Notes under the pieces: generated by a model
Databases searched by the model: none
The model's input: only the letters and a program-made list of their open reading frames with translations
Told to the model about the DNA's origin: nothing
Part shown: piece by piece, positions 1-11,247 of the stretch
Numbering within the stretch: the stretch's first letter is position 1
Layout of the letters: every line of letters starts with the position of its first letter
Assembly (NCBI GenBank): GCA_001600875.1
Contig: BCLD01000003.1
Location: forward strand, 728,496-792,196
Origin: Solicoccozyma terricola
Taxonomy: Eukaryota > Basidiomycota > Tremellomycetes > Filobasidiales > Piskurozymaceae
Direction of reading: 5' to 3'
Length of the DNA stretch: 63,701 nt
Translations under genes and position numbers: made by a program

Positions 1-17
1 CCCCCCCCCCAATACAG

Positions 18-1158
18 TCCTTCAAAGACGTCCCAACGTCACCAGGAATCGATACTGCTCAGTTCTGTGAAGCCTGTGAAGGTCTCGTCAAGTTCTTTGG
101 TAAGTAGCATAGCATAGCATCATCGACCCTTCGGATCAAAGCGTCGGAGCATCATTCTTCTTAGTAGGACGAATGAATCCGTGGGGGAAGGAGCTGAATG
201 TCAAGTGGTTGGTCTGCTGATACTTGGCTTTGCGTGACTTCCTCGATAGACCTCTTTGGGAACCCTGCTTTCGTAGTCGTACAGAACGATTTGACTGGCA
301 ATATCGCGGTGAGTGAAGGAAGAGCAGACTTTCCTACAGTCAAGTCAGTGTCTTGATGGGTTCACTGACTCTGGGAAATGGTAACATCTCTCTCGGCTCT
401 ATCGCTTGCTGTTCCTTTACACAACATTGGAATCTGAATAACCGTACCACATCGATTCTATCCCTGCCTGACATTTCCCATCCTCCTCTACTCCACGATC
501 ATCAACATCTTCCATCGTACCCCCCCCCCCCCNCCTTTACACTCGCATCCAGAAAACAAGAGCTCGACTCGCATCCCACCCTTCTCAATCCGCTACTCTC
601 CAAGACCTGATCAAGAATGAGAAAACTGAGAAGAAACAGACTGCGACTGAGGGATTGATGTGGTTATTGCGGTGAGATTCTCCCCCCCCCCCCCGCGCGG
701 CCCGGGGGCGGCTCTTCGGCAAGTGTACTGAAGTAGATCAACACTGATCGACATTCTGTACACAATAAAATAGTGGTCTTAAATTCACAGCGTTGGGTCT
801 TCGATCATCTCGAATGAACCCAGATGAAGAATTATCGACTTCATTCACAAAGGCATACGATGGATCATTGAGACCTTATCACGGGATGCTCATCCGACCT
901 GTCTTTTACGTTCGTCCTTTTCCTCTTTTAAAAACTACAGGGTGGTTGATTGACATCTATTTTCCTATCTACTTTTCCTATCTACTTTTCCTCCAGCTCG
1001 CAATGAAAGCATGTCCGTACCGAGCGACATTCTACCCAAAGCTTGGTTCCCCACCTGAAGAAGTTGAAGCTGAAATGGATGAATGGTTGACTGGTCTAGA
1101 GAAGATCATCAAGCAGATGGAGGACTATTACAAGAGTGGTGGGTATGGGACTGTGTAG
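18..1158 (+). CDS. Glycolipid transfer protein (GLTP/HET-C2 family), 5' truncated
   Basis: Exons 18-99, 250-308, 553-671, 774-909 and 997-1158 stay in frame and encode the last ~185 residues; the first exon(s) lie off the contig. GLTP-fold proteins move glycosphingolipids between membranes in the cytosol. The glycolipid-binding residues are visible: Asp, Asn and Lys in NDLTGNIAKTR, Trp in TEGLMWLLRG, His in RPYHGMLIRP, and the conserved ACPYRATFYPKL near the end. The exon 4 acceptor at 771-773 rather than 788-790 restores both phase and the GLKFTALGLR segment. The only unresolved base (533) sits in a C run inside the second intron. Identification is firm; the N-terminus is missing only because the contig ends. 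Confidence 0.9.
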
Positions 1159-2042
1159 ATGATATCAGATGGGGATCGGTAGAAGATACGTAGGACATAC
1201 ATGTGTCGGCGATGATTCAGTGGAATGCAGCCAACCGTCGCGTCGCGGTCTCGGACTCTGTCAGTCGCTCACACTCCATCCCTACAACTGCATCATCACA
1301 TCCACATCCACCCCCACCACCTCCCCCTCCATGCCACCACTCCCCATCATCCTACACGGTCTACTCTCCATCCCACCCACCTTCCATTTCTTCATCCTCT
1401 CTTTCCGCTCCCCACCACCCCCACATCAATCCATCCCACCTATCCTCCGATCCTACTCCCTCCTTTTACTATCCACGACATGTCTATGTCTCGCTCTTTC
1501 TCTTTCTCAACCGACCTTGTCATTGAGATGGATAGAATTATCATTGGCCATTTATCATATAGGTCCGATAGCGCGATCTGTTGAGAGGTTGAGTGGTACG
1601 GAGAGACAAAGTAGGAGTAACAGTAGGAAGTGGGATATGGGTGGACCTTGGGTTCATTTATCAACTCATGTCGTTGTATTGGGGTTATTACTGGTAGATG
1701 CATTCAACCATTGAAAACCAAGGGAAAGATTGGGTATTGCAAAAAATCAAGGTAAAAAGGTAAAGAAGCTAGATGCTGATGCGTACACATGATACAACAA
1801 ATAACGGTGCTGATGCTGGTTCCAACTACAGATATACCCAAAAAGTTAAATCTAATCGCCTAGAACCCCCAACTAGAGATACCCACGCTCGGAATATCTC
1901 ACTTGGGCGAAAAGTTTGAACGGCCTATCCCATCCAAACAGGGACCCCAACCCAATCCCTCGATGATTCGCCCCGGCAGACGCAACCCAACGCGCAACCC
2001 AACGACATCCTCCCTCCCTCCCCCCCCTCCCCCCAACCGAAT
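1159..2042. other. Spacer between convergent genes, no gene seen
   Basis: 884 bp between the 3' ends of the GLTP gene and the Gag1-like gene. It holds a pyrimidine-rich, strongly C-biased stretch (about 1270-1480) that is open in several frames only because of its composition, and C runs near 2020. I see no conserved protein, RNA gene or mobile element. Confidence 0.6.
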
Positions 2043-3045
2043 CTAATTCATCGACGCCGTCTCCACTGGATCATCAAAAAACGGATCACTCGCAACCTTC
2101 GCTGCACCTCTGAGCATACCTCCGTTTGTCGAAGCAACATCAGAGTATGGCCAAGTTCCATCATGTAACCAACCCGCACGTAAGATCTTGACCTGACATC
2201 CACACCAGGGTGGTGGGAGGGGGAGGGGTAGGGAGAGGAGGCTCAATCAGCCACGGCGCGGAGGGGAGAGAAGAAAACCAAGAAAACTCACTACCAATCC
2301 CAATCTCATACCCTTCGCTACCCTCCTCCCTTCAATCAAACATTTATAAATCTCTTCCAATCCACGATTCTTCCAAACTTCTTCTGATTCTTCAGCGTGT
2401 GGTTTAGAGAGTGTGAGTTCGAGTTGATCTAGGGATGAGAGCTGGGGTTTACGTTGAGATGAGGTGGTGGTCGTCGTTGTTGTTGTCGTCGTCGTCGTCG
2501 TGGAGGCATTCGCTATTGCAGTTGTTAGAGATGTTGGTGGTTCTATCGGTTGATTTGGAAGGACAGGGGTTTGAGATGGATACAAGTGTCCTGTTCGCCA
2601 TAGGTTTCGACGGATCTCGAAGAATGCAGGACCTGTTTTGAAAAAAGGAGGAAGGAGTAACGCCGGCCCAGGGTCAAAATTAGCTGTTTGTTCGTATGGA
2701 GTTGGAGATTGGGTACGGTGTTGGGATCCTCCCTCACCGACCCCCGGCGTCTGTCTTCTTCTCACCCCATGTAGGTTGCTCAGATGGAGTAACCACCGAT
2801 TCTTCCAAATCCATTTGTTGGAGCACCGGTTGATCAAATCCATTCTTCCCATTTATCATCGAATTTCCATTCCCATTCTTCCCTTGCCCGTTCAAATTCG
2901 ATGATGGTGGTGGTGGTGATGAATCAACGTCTATCGTTCGATACGATTCCGTTCGTTGGGTTGATGGTTGTCCAGTGTCGTGTTTGGTGGAGGGGGAATC
3001 CTGATGAGAAGGGGGAGGAGGACGAGGAGGAGGAGCAGCTGCCAT
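2043..3045 (-). CDS. Probable Gag1-like clamp (DUF4050) protein
   Basis: Exons 3045-2766, 2632-2292 and 2192-2043 give about 256 residues. The N-terminal ~90 residues are low complexity (MAAAPPPRPPPP start, Ser/Pro/Asn rich). The core has WGPAFFEIRRNLWRTG, a Thr run, then a conserved-looking segment with LEEIYKCLIEGRRVAKGM and, after the last intron, RAGWLHDGTWPYSD. This arrangement of a W-x-x-R-R-x-L-W-like start, an IYxxLxEGR helix and a GWxxDGTWP strand resembles fungal PF13259 proteins. The match is from memory of the family and needs a profile search. The end of exon 2 could be 2295 instead of 2292 (both in frame). Divergent from the downstream methionine aminopeptidase. Confidence 0.6.
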
Positions 3046-3313
3046 TATTGTTTCCCAAATTGGTGGTGTGAACTCTGATACTGTGTGTATATCAGAGGGG
3101 GTGTGTGTAAGGGAGTGTGTGGGATCTCATGATGGTGAAAATGAAGGTATGAAGAGGGTGATGTAGTGGATGGGGGGGATGGGGAGATGTATGTATGATA
3201 CGGGGGGAACTGTTCGAGTGGACGCGAGTGGCAGCAGCGGATTCAGTCGGAGGGAGGGATGGATGGATGGATGGATGGATCGTGTACCACCACTCCCACC
3301 ATCTATCGCCCCC
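3046..3313. promoter_or_regulatory. Divergent promoter region, Gag1-like / methionine aminopeptidase
   Basis: 268 bp between two divergent starts. It contains a GT-rich stretch (3080-3125) and a GGAT tetranucleotide repeat at 3256-3281. An in-frame ATG at 3170 exists upstream of the chosen aminopeptidase start, but it would translate the simple repeat. Confidence 0.45.
3256..3281. repeat. (GGAT)n microsatellite
   Basis: About six GGAT units in the 5' leader of the methionine aminopeptidase gene. Confidence 0.85.
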
Positions 3314-4717
3314 ATGAGACCATCCCTTGCATCCCTCAAGGCCGTAGCAGGCCAGTTCGGGACATATTCCATCCTTCGTCCATCTCACCTTCGATCAACT
3401 CCACCACTCCGTGTCCCACCACACATCATCCGTCCACCATACGTCGCGTACAACTTCTTCTCGAGGAAACAGCAGGATGATCCGTTGGAACGAGTGATGG
3501 AAGATGATGATGCAGAAGCGGTGGGAAAAGGGGATGATGGGAGGATCGTACTCGGTGGAGACGAGGAAGCGGCAGTCAGAACAGCAGGAAGGTTGGTGGG
3601 CGATGTCATGAGTGAGGTTGAAGCTCTCATTCTTGTGAGTCCCCCCACCCGCATACATACATTAACATTCCGGTCAATATCTGGCTAAACATCCACCATG
3701 CATTCTCAGCCAGGTTCAACGACATCTTCAATCGACGCAATCATACACGACCTCATCATCTCTAAAAATGCTTATCCATCTCCATTGGGATACCAAGGAT
3801 TCCCAAAGAGCGTCACTACGTCTGTGAATAATGTGATTTGTCGTGAGTACGAGGAGAGAGGAAGAGGGGGGGAACCGGGAGGTGCAGCTGAGTGAAGCCG
3901 TGAGGTATCTGACCAATGCTTTATACCTGAATAGACGGTATTCCAGACGAGTAAAGCCGATTCCCCACACCGTCTCATCGACTTCTTCAAAGCTAACCAC
4001 TTCCCCCACCCCCTCCCCACCCTCCAGTCGACCTCTAGAACCAACCGACATCATCAACGTCGACCTAACTCTCTACACCTCCTCCCACTACCACTCCGAC
4101 ACCTCACACACCTTCCCACTCCCTCTCACCGACATCTACGGTCTCGCTCTCCTCGGTGTATCTCGAGAAGCATTATATGTTGGAATTCGAGCTTGTTCTC
4201 CAGGTAGACCATTCAGAGAAATTGGAGCTGCAATTGAAGAATTCGTTAAAGAGGAAGGGTTTGTGATTAATAGACAATTTACGGGACATGGAGTAGGGAG
4301 GAAATTTCATTCTGCGCCTTGGATAATCCATCATTGTGAGTTTATTTTATTTTATTTGCCACCGATGAACAACCCCCCCCCCCCCCTCAGAATAAAGATG
4401 AACATCTCCCGCCCCCCCTAATAGTAAACGAAGAACCAGGAATAATGCTACCAGGACATGTATTCACCATCGAGCCTGCGATCGTAGAAGGTGAAGATGG
4501 ATATGGTACTTTATGGCCTGATGAGTGGACGATGGCTACTCGGGTGAGTTATGAGAAGAAGTGTGCTTGTTCACGAGGGTGTTTTCCTGATGCTCCCTCC
4601 GCCCCCCCCCACCCTCAGAGCGGTGCGAGATCAGCTCAATTTGAACATACGGTTTTAATCACCGAGACGGGTGTTGATATTCTAACATCTCGTCCCAAAG
4701 ATCGAATCATAGGATGA
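3314..4717 (+). CDS. Methionine aminopeptidase type I, probably mitochondrial
   Basis: Exons 3314-3634, 3710-3842, 3935-3950, 4028-4335, 4425-4543, 4619-4717 (about 331 residues). It removes initiator methionine. All metal ligands of the pita-bread fold are present: Asp in INVDLT, Asp in YHSDTS, His in FTGHGVG, Glu in TIEPAI, Glu in QFEHT. The catalytic His of the HGIPD motif is encoded almost entirely by a 16-nt exon (3935-3950). The N-terminus from 3314 is rich in Arg/Ser and lacks acids for ~35 residues, like a mitochondrial presequence, so I place it in mitochondria (MetAP1D-like); this is inference. An upstream in-frame ATG at 3170 is less likely. Confidence 0.9.
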
Positions 4718-4949
4718 AAATGTGGCCGAGGAAGATCTTTTTGTTTGGTGTTACTGACTTGTAATGAGAAGAGCAAACGTACTGACGACAATTGGTTGGA
4801 AGAAAAGACAGGGGAGGATTGATTCCCCGCATTTTTGTATTACAATTGTACAAACAACAGAAAACAATTCCCAAAAGCTAATTGTAATGCAAATGGAATG
4901 ACCTACATCTTATCCCGTTTACTCTACCCGACCGTCGGTACCTCATACC

Positions 4950-6108
4950 TCATCTCTTCTTCTTTCGATTGGGATTAGAACTCGATCCTCCGTTCTTTGC
5001 TGATGGTGCTACTACCTGCGTCGAAGCAGACGTCGTTGATCCTGATGATCCTGAAAGTGCTCCTGCTAACCTAACCCTCGTTCAAATCCCGAATTAGCAA
5101 CCAAAGGGACGTTCATCCTTCCAATCGCACACCGCGACCACAAGAAAAGAAAGGAGAAAAAAAGACAACTCACTTCTCTGACCAATCTGTATTTTGAAAA
5201 TTCATAGCCTTTTCTCTCATCTCCGCCACTTCTTTTGCCATTTCCGGATCAATTTCCATGGAAGCCATCATTTTCGGTACACCGAATGCCATTATTGCTG
5301 TGAAAACCATCATCAATACCATTGGATTTTTTAACATTCCACCTAAGTTTAACCCTATTGGGTCGTCGTAGAATTGGAAACGATGAGTTGGGATTAATTC
5401 GATTGGGTATGGGAGAGAGGGGAGAGTAGGTGTAACGGGAAGAGGAAGTCGGGATGGGGTGTATGGTTGGAGATGGATAGAGTCGGGTGTGAGGTTGATG
5501 ACAACCTGCGCAAAGGAAAGGGGATTCCTTGGTGAGAAGGGGGAGGAGTACCAAAGCAAGATGTTTGACGACGTACGGGTTGGAAATGATATTTATCAGA
5601 TAGTACTTCAAGAACATGAGTTCCGGGTTCGATATCGTGACTATTACACGGCCAAAAGTTTGGGCGAATAAAAGGTTATGAGATTAGTCTAGGACAATGA
5701 CAAGGAGATTTTCTTGAATGTGAATGAATGCTTACAAGATGAATGTACCGTCTGATTTGATATATGCCTTTTGACCACCTGGAGAGAGGGTGACGGTTGT
5801 ATCTGGTCTAATTGTGGTTCCTACTGAGGGTATCCGGACACCGATATATTGTTTGAAAATCATCAGTGGGGTGTACTCGGACGAGGAGAGAGGACGACTC
5901 ACACGGTAGGATGTCATTGTGCTTGATAGCTCCTGAAACATCCGCGCCAACGACGTAGGACGCGAGGAGCAATTGACCGAAGAGGAGGAGACTGTGATTG
6001 GGATTACAGGTGAGCAAAGGTGGAATAATGGAATAATGATGGATTGTGATAATGCGGTGCGGTGCGGTGCGGGACTGACAGTGCGTGAGTGGATGTTGGA
6101 TACCACAT
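4950..6108 (-). CDS. EMC7: ER membrane protein complex subunit 7 (EMC7)
   Basis: Exons 6108-6104, 5991-5903, 5823-5736, 5640-5577, 5505-5174, 5070-4950 (about 232 residues). EMC is an ER insertase for multipass and tail-anchored proteins; EMC7 has a luminal beta-sandwich and one membrane span. Seen: a short signal peptide (MCLLLFGQLLLASYVVGA), the beta-sandwich strands ending in SDGTFIF and EPGTHVLEVLSDKYHF, then the family signature LKNPMVLMMVFTAIMAFG as membrane anchor, and a basic C-terminus (NRKKKR). The first coding exon carries only 5 nt (ATG+TG); I chose it because it is the only upstream ATG that keeps phase with the signal peptide. Converges with the aminopeptidase gene, 232 bp away. 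Confidence 0.9.
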
Positions 6109-6608
6109 TGTGAATGCTGGGTGAGGAGGGTGAGGAGGGTGAGGAGGGTGAGCTGTGTGATGCTGGATGATACTCTACTGTCTACTGTGGACGGGTGGAG
6201 GAGACTGCGACAGCGACGGGGCGCTCCCCCCCCCCCCCCCCCCCCCCGCGTCCACCGTGGGAAATGTGGTCTGCTGTTGCCCTGCAGTCACACGGAACAG
6301 GCCAAACATTTACATCGAGTCTTCAACACCACCACCACCAACCACCACATTTCACATCCCATCCTAGCACCTCACTCGCTACTCCACATAGCGCACCCAC
6401 TTCCCCCCATTCACAACCTCTCAAGTGGTCAGTACGTGGTTTGGACAAATATTCACGCCGCTATCGCACCCCGCTCACCTCATTCCATTCGCTCGCTCCC
6501 TTTTCCAACTCTCCTCCCTCCACCGCCGTCTCATACTCCTCCTTTCTTCCCATCTACCTCCTCACACAGTCTTGCGAATTCCCTCCCACACACGCAACCC
6601 AGATCACC
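6109..6608. promoter_or_regulatory. Divergent promoter region, EMC7 / importin alpha
   Basis: 500 bp between divergent starts. It holds a GGGTGA-type short tandem repeat (6120-6150), a C run of about 20 nt (6226-6247) and a CCA-rich stretch (6325-6360). The 6450-6600 part, just upstream of the importin start, is C/T rich, as is common in 5' leaders. No TATA box stands out. Confidence 0.45.
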
Positions 6609-9454
6609 ATGTCAGACCGTAATATGGAACAACGACGAGCAAATTATAAATCAAAGTCTCAGTTCAATGCCGCTGATGTGAGTAAATTGAGCGCCTTTAG
6701 GACAAACCTTTCGCCACCTTGGGGTGTTTTTTTTTCCTTGCTTTGGGTTTGGTAATAACACAACGGCGAGAAATCTGGATGAGCTGACTATGCGTTTTCG
6801 TCTGTGTACTATTCAGTTGAGGAGGAGGAGAGAAGAACAACAAGTCGAAATCAGAAAGCAAAAGGTAATATTTGTTTTCAATTCAGTATTTCGCGTCGAG
6901 AGAAAGTTCCTTGAACGCTCACGCGATCACCACTTTTCTTCCTCTTCCATGATCTACCTCCTATGGCCTAATCCACTCTACTTTGCAAATCCTCTTTCGT
7001 CATTCGAAAAACCGACGTTGGCAACTTGAATCTCACTCCACGTCTAATAGCGTGAAGAATCCATCGCTAAGCGTCGTCATTTCGTCTCTGATGATTCGGG
7101 GGGTGAATCCGAGGATGACGACGTTGCCAATGATGCCAAGGTAGGTTTCTCTCTCTCTCTCCCTTCTCTCCGTAAAGGAAAACTTCCCTCCCTCAGATAA
7201 AGGAAATAAGCGTAGTATTGATTGAATTGGTTTTGCGCGCGGGGTGGGGTACAACAGATTCAAGAACTTCCAGCAATGATTGAAGCTGTTTTTGGAAATG
7301 ATATCGAAGCTCAAGTTGAAGCAACTACCAAGTTCCGAAAGTGAGTTTGTTCAATTCATTTACCCCGTTCCCGGGTCCAGTAACCCACGCCCCCCGCATG
7401 TTTAACACTCACACGAAATATTTCGAAACAACAACCAGATTACTCTCAAAGGAGAAGAACCCACCTATAGATAAAGTCATCGAATGCGGCGTTGTTGCCA
7501 AGTTTGTCGAGTTTTTGACCAGTGGTCATAGCATGTTACAATTTGAGGCTGCTTGGGCTTTGACAAGTGAGTGATTCTTGTGATGTTGGGGTGTTTGAAA
7601 ATGGGAGGTAGGTGTCTTTGGAAACTGATGTCATTCGTTTACTTTTCTTTTTCTTTTTTTTTTCTTTTTTGTCTTTCTGTGTAGACATCGCGTCTGGAAC
7701 TTCTTTCCATACTCAGGTCGTCATCAACGCGGGTGCCGTTCCTCTGTTTATTCAGCTCTTAGGTTCGACCGTATTGGATGTTCGAGAGCAAGCGTACGTT
7801 CTGCGTCCCCATCATCCGTCTATACAAACCACTCACGCCGTTATCCGCAACCCTTGCGTTTTCCCCCTCTCATCACAGTGTCTGGGCTCTGGGTAACATC
7901 GCCGGTGATTCTCCACAATGTCGTGATTTCGTACTTTCAGCTGGTGCTCTTCCACCTCTACTTGCACTTCTGAATGAGAATCACAAACTTTCAATGTTGA
8001 GGAATGCTACTTGGACGTTGTCAAACTTCTGTAGAGGTAAAAACCCTCAGCCGAATTGGGATTTGGTGAGTGGGGGAAGTGTGGGAGATGAGGGGAACCT
8101 TCTTTCAGATTACTGATCATATATATCTCTCTTATACGCTCGCGCACATTATCGTCGGTAGATCTCCCCCGCACTCACCGTTCTCACCAAACTCATCTAC
8201 TCTATGGACGATGAAGTTCTCATCGACGCGTGTTGGGCCATCTCCTACCTCTCTGACGGCACAAACGACAAAATCCAAGCAGTAATCGAAGCCGGTGTTT
8301 GCCGTCGACTCGTCGATCTACTCATGCACAGCTCAACATCCGTTCAAACTCCCGCACTCAGATCCGTCGGTAACATCGTCACTGGAGATGATTTACAGAC
8401 TCAGGTCATCATCGCCAGTGGAGCTTTACCAGCTTTGTTGTCGTTGTTGAGCTCGCCAAAGGAAGGGATCAGGAAAGAGGCATGTTGGACGATCTCGAAT
8501 GTTACAGCCGGTAGTCCTCATCAGATTCAAGCGGTAATTGATGCGTGAGTTGTTGGAGCGAAAGGATGGTGGAAGCAGTGGTTGAGGTTCTGCTTGGACT
8601 GACGTTTTGTCCTATTATTATTATTTTGACACGCCCGCATAGCAACATCATGCCACCTCTCATCAACGTTCTCCAGAACGCGGACTTCAAAACCAAGAAG
8701 GAAGCCTGTTGGGCGATCTCCAACGCCACATCCGGTGGTCTGCAGGAACCAAACCAGATCAGATACATGGTGCAGCAAGGTGTCATCAAGCCACTTTGCG
8801 ATCTGCTCAAGTCGATGGACAACAAGATCATTCAGGTGGGAGGGTTGTTTTCTTTTTGTCTTGCATGATCGCTGGGGATGTTGATAGGAATTTATGACGA
8901 TCACAGGTCGCTCTTGATGGGCTGGAGAATATTCTGAAAGTCGGCGAGATTGACAAGGAGCAGGGTCGTAGCGGTGGTCTGAACCAGTATGCGGTCTTCA
9001 TCGAAGAAGCTGGTGGCATGGTAAGTTGCTTTCATCTGGTATAATCACCTCCTTTTTCATATTGCTGAATACGGCTGCGCGGGCCTCTTTCTTTTTTCAG
9101 GTTCAAATCCACAACCTCCAACACCACGAGAACCTCGAGATCTACAAGAAGTGCTTCGCCATCATGGACAAGTACTTCCCAGAAGGTGAATATAGGCTGC
9201 GTCGTGTTGAACAAAATAAAAGAGGCCCGTCGAAACTAACACCCGAGTCACTCTCTCTTTTATCCAGATGACGAGGACGAGGCTGCTGTGGACAACGTAC
9301 CAGCCGTTGATGCGTCTGGTCAATACGCTTTCCAGGCCGACAGTGAGTCGGAACCATTTCTCACCCTGGCTTTCCCTTGCCGTTGCTTACTCTCTGTCAC
9401 TTCCACCTCACAGTGTCTGCTCCCCAGGGCGGTTTCTCTTTCGGCGGCCAATAG
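6609..9454 (+). CDS. SRP1: Importin subunit alpha (karyopherin alpha)
   Basis: Thirteen exons (6609-6677, 6817-6864, 7051-7140, 7258-7340, 7439-7566, 7685-7793, 7879-8065, 8162-8544, 8643-8835, 8907-9020, 9101-9185, 9268-9342, 9414-9454) encode about 534 residues. It is the adaptor that binds classical NLS cargo and importin beta. The N-terminus has the basic IBB segment ([17 protein letters not shown]), followed by ten Armadillo repeats with the Trp/Asn NLS-binding ladder visible several times ([58 protein letters not shown]), an acidic linker (DDEDE) and a Gly/Phe tail ending GGFSFGGQ. Phase is consistent across all 12 introns. Confidence 0.97.
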
Positions 9455-11247
9455 ACGACTCGCGAGGATACTCGAGGTCTGTATTATAGTAAACACCAAC
9501 CCCCTTCCTAGGGTCATCTTTTGGATTCGCTCCCGTCTATCTTTCCTTCTCCTCACCCCCTTCTCAACATTACATTCCCCCCTCTTCCCTTACTCCCCAA
9601 TCTCATGGTCTCATCCACTCACTCCAACCTCCCTCCCCTCTCACTTTGTGGAAACGACTCTCTCAGCATCGCATTTTAATCTCCAAAGTCGAGGTGGGGG
9701 GAGGACAACTCCTTTCCCCTGTCAAATCTCCCACCACCGGGTTTCAACGATGATTTTTTTTTGTTACTAACGGGCCGACAACACCCTCCGTATCTCGTCT
9801 CCGAACGGTTTACTTCATTACCCCCACTTTTAATGTCCCCGAACAAACACATGGAGTACGACGACAAGAAGAAGAAGAAGAAGAAGAAGGAGGGAAAAAA
9901 AAGGTCTTTATTTAGAAGGGGATCCTCAAGGGATGTCTCCTGCAACAAGGACGAAAAGAAGGAAAGGGGCGAGTTGATAAGGGAGGTTTCCCCGCTTTCA
10001 TCATCTCGAGGGGATTGAAAAAGCGGTTCACAAACTGTCTCTTTTCTCGTTTTTCTTTTTTTCTTTCTTTTTTTGCATGTGTTCTCTTTTCTCATCACTT
10101 TCCACATTTTTTGGTTCTTTCCTTATGAAAAAGTCTCAAGGCTTGTTCTGTTCAACTGCGAGGAAAAAAATATTATTCTTTTTTCTTCTCCTTGTTTATG
10201 GGTTATATTATTTCTTTCATGTTCTAGCCATGTTTGTTACAAACGTATTCCTCGGTATCCCCTGTACCCCGAAACCCCTTCCTAGTCCCCAAAAACATCG
10301 AATCAGACCGCTTTAGTCGTTGGAACCCTCCCATCACGGGGGAGAAAGAAGAAGAAGGAAGAAACACTTTGCTTCCCCATCACAAGATGAACGGGAAAAG
10401 CAAACCGCGTGATTCCCCTTCCCCCCCCCCCCCCGGTGACAAGGGGATTCCTTCAACCATCGAGCGTAAAGTGCCAGAGTTACGTCCTTGACCCAGCGAT
10501 ACTAGGAACCTGGGTCTTGGATTAAGGATGACAAGTGAAAGGCGAATCATCATTTCGATGAGTGGTAACGGGGGGACGAGGAAGGGGAAGGGAGGGGGAA
10601 GACAAAGGATACGGGGGGATAACTTTGACGAGTAGAGAGACCACACGAATGACTTTCTCCAACTAGACGCAGGTAAAATGCTCCTCCTGGTGTAGGATCA
10701 TAGACACGTTCACCTGGTCGTGGAGATGCATCGGATTTGCCCATCGTTGATGAAGTAGTGGTGGGTAGGTGGTGGATGGATGGATTCGATTGTCGAGCCA
10801 GCTCATCCCCCTGCCGTGGAATACAGGTCATTCGCCCCGTCTCCCTGTGGTATACGCATCATCCTGGCTCTGCTAAAGTACACGTCATCGGTTTCTTTCT
10901 CCCGCGAAAAATACACGTCATATTCCTCTCTCCTCCTAGCCAGTCTAAATACACGTCATATCCCCTCCCCTCCCCGAGAGAAGGGTCTAATCCACGTCAT
11001 TACCGTGATCCCTCCCTTCCAGTCTCGCCGCCAGCTCACCTCGAGTCGAAACTTATTCCCCTTCCAATCAGTCCACTGACTTACAACATCAACATCAACA
11101 ACACCTCCCCTCCCCTCCATCGCTCCTACCACCCAGCGATCTAGGCCCCCCCCCCCCCCCTCCCTCCTACACTCCTCGATGCCCTGCTGATCCCCCCCCC
11201 CCTCCCACCAACCCCGCGAGGACAAGTTCGGGGTCCAGGCGACAGAA
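9455..11247. other. 1.8 kb spacer upstream of RPB7
   Basis: No gene recognised. It holds a (GAA)n/(AAG)n purine stretch (about 9862-9905) and long T-rich segments (10030-10215). There is a C run at 10421-10434 and others near 11145-11160 and 11194-11206. A cluster of four ACGTCAT sites lies at 10879-11000. Open frames here are short and compositionally biased. It is most likely 3' sequence of importin alpha plus the RPB7 promoter and leader. Confidence 0.5.
10879..11000. promoter_or_regulatory. Cluster of four CRE-like TGACGTG sites
   Basis: TACACGTCAT occurs at 10879-10888, 10912-10921 and 10950-10959, and CCACGTCAT at 10992-11000, all in the same orientation and spaced about 33-42 bp. The reverse complement TGACGTG(T/G) is the type of half-palindrome bound by CREB/ATF-like bZIP proteins. 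The cluster lies 250-370 bp upstream of the RPB7 start. Confidence 0.45.

Noticed and set aside
1169..1714. 181-codon plus-strand frame after the GLTP gene, and overlapping frames
   Set aside because: Pyrimidine-rich sequence is open in three frames at once; the translation is Ser/Pro/His/Leu low complexity with no family resemblance.
3170..3313. Upstream in-frame start for the methionine aminopeptidase
   Set aside because: It would add a peptide encoded by the GGAT repeat; the start at 3314 gives a typical mitochondrial presequence.
9676..10107. 143-codon minus-strand frame in the RPB7 upstream spacer
   Set aside because: Lys/Phe/Ser-rich product of GAA and T runs without any conserved segment.
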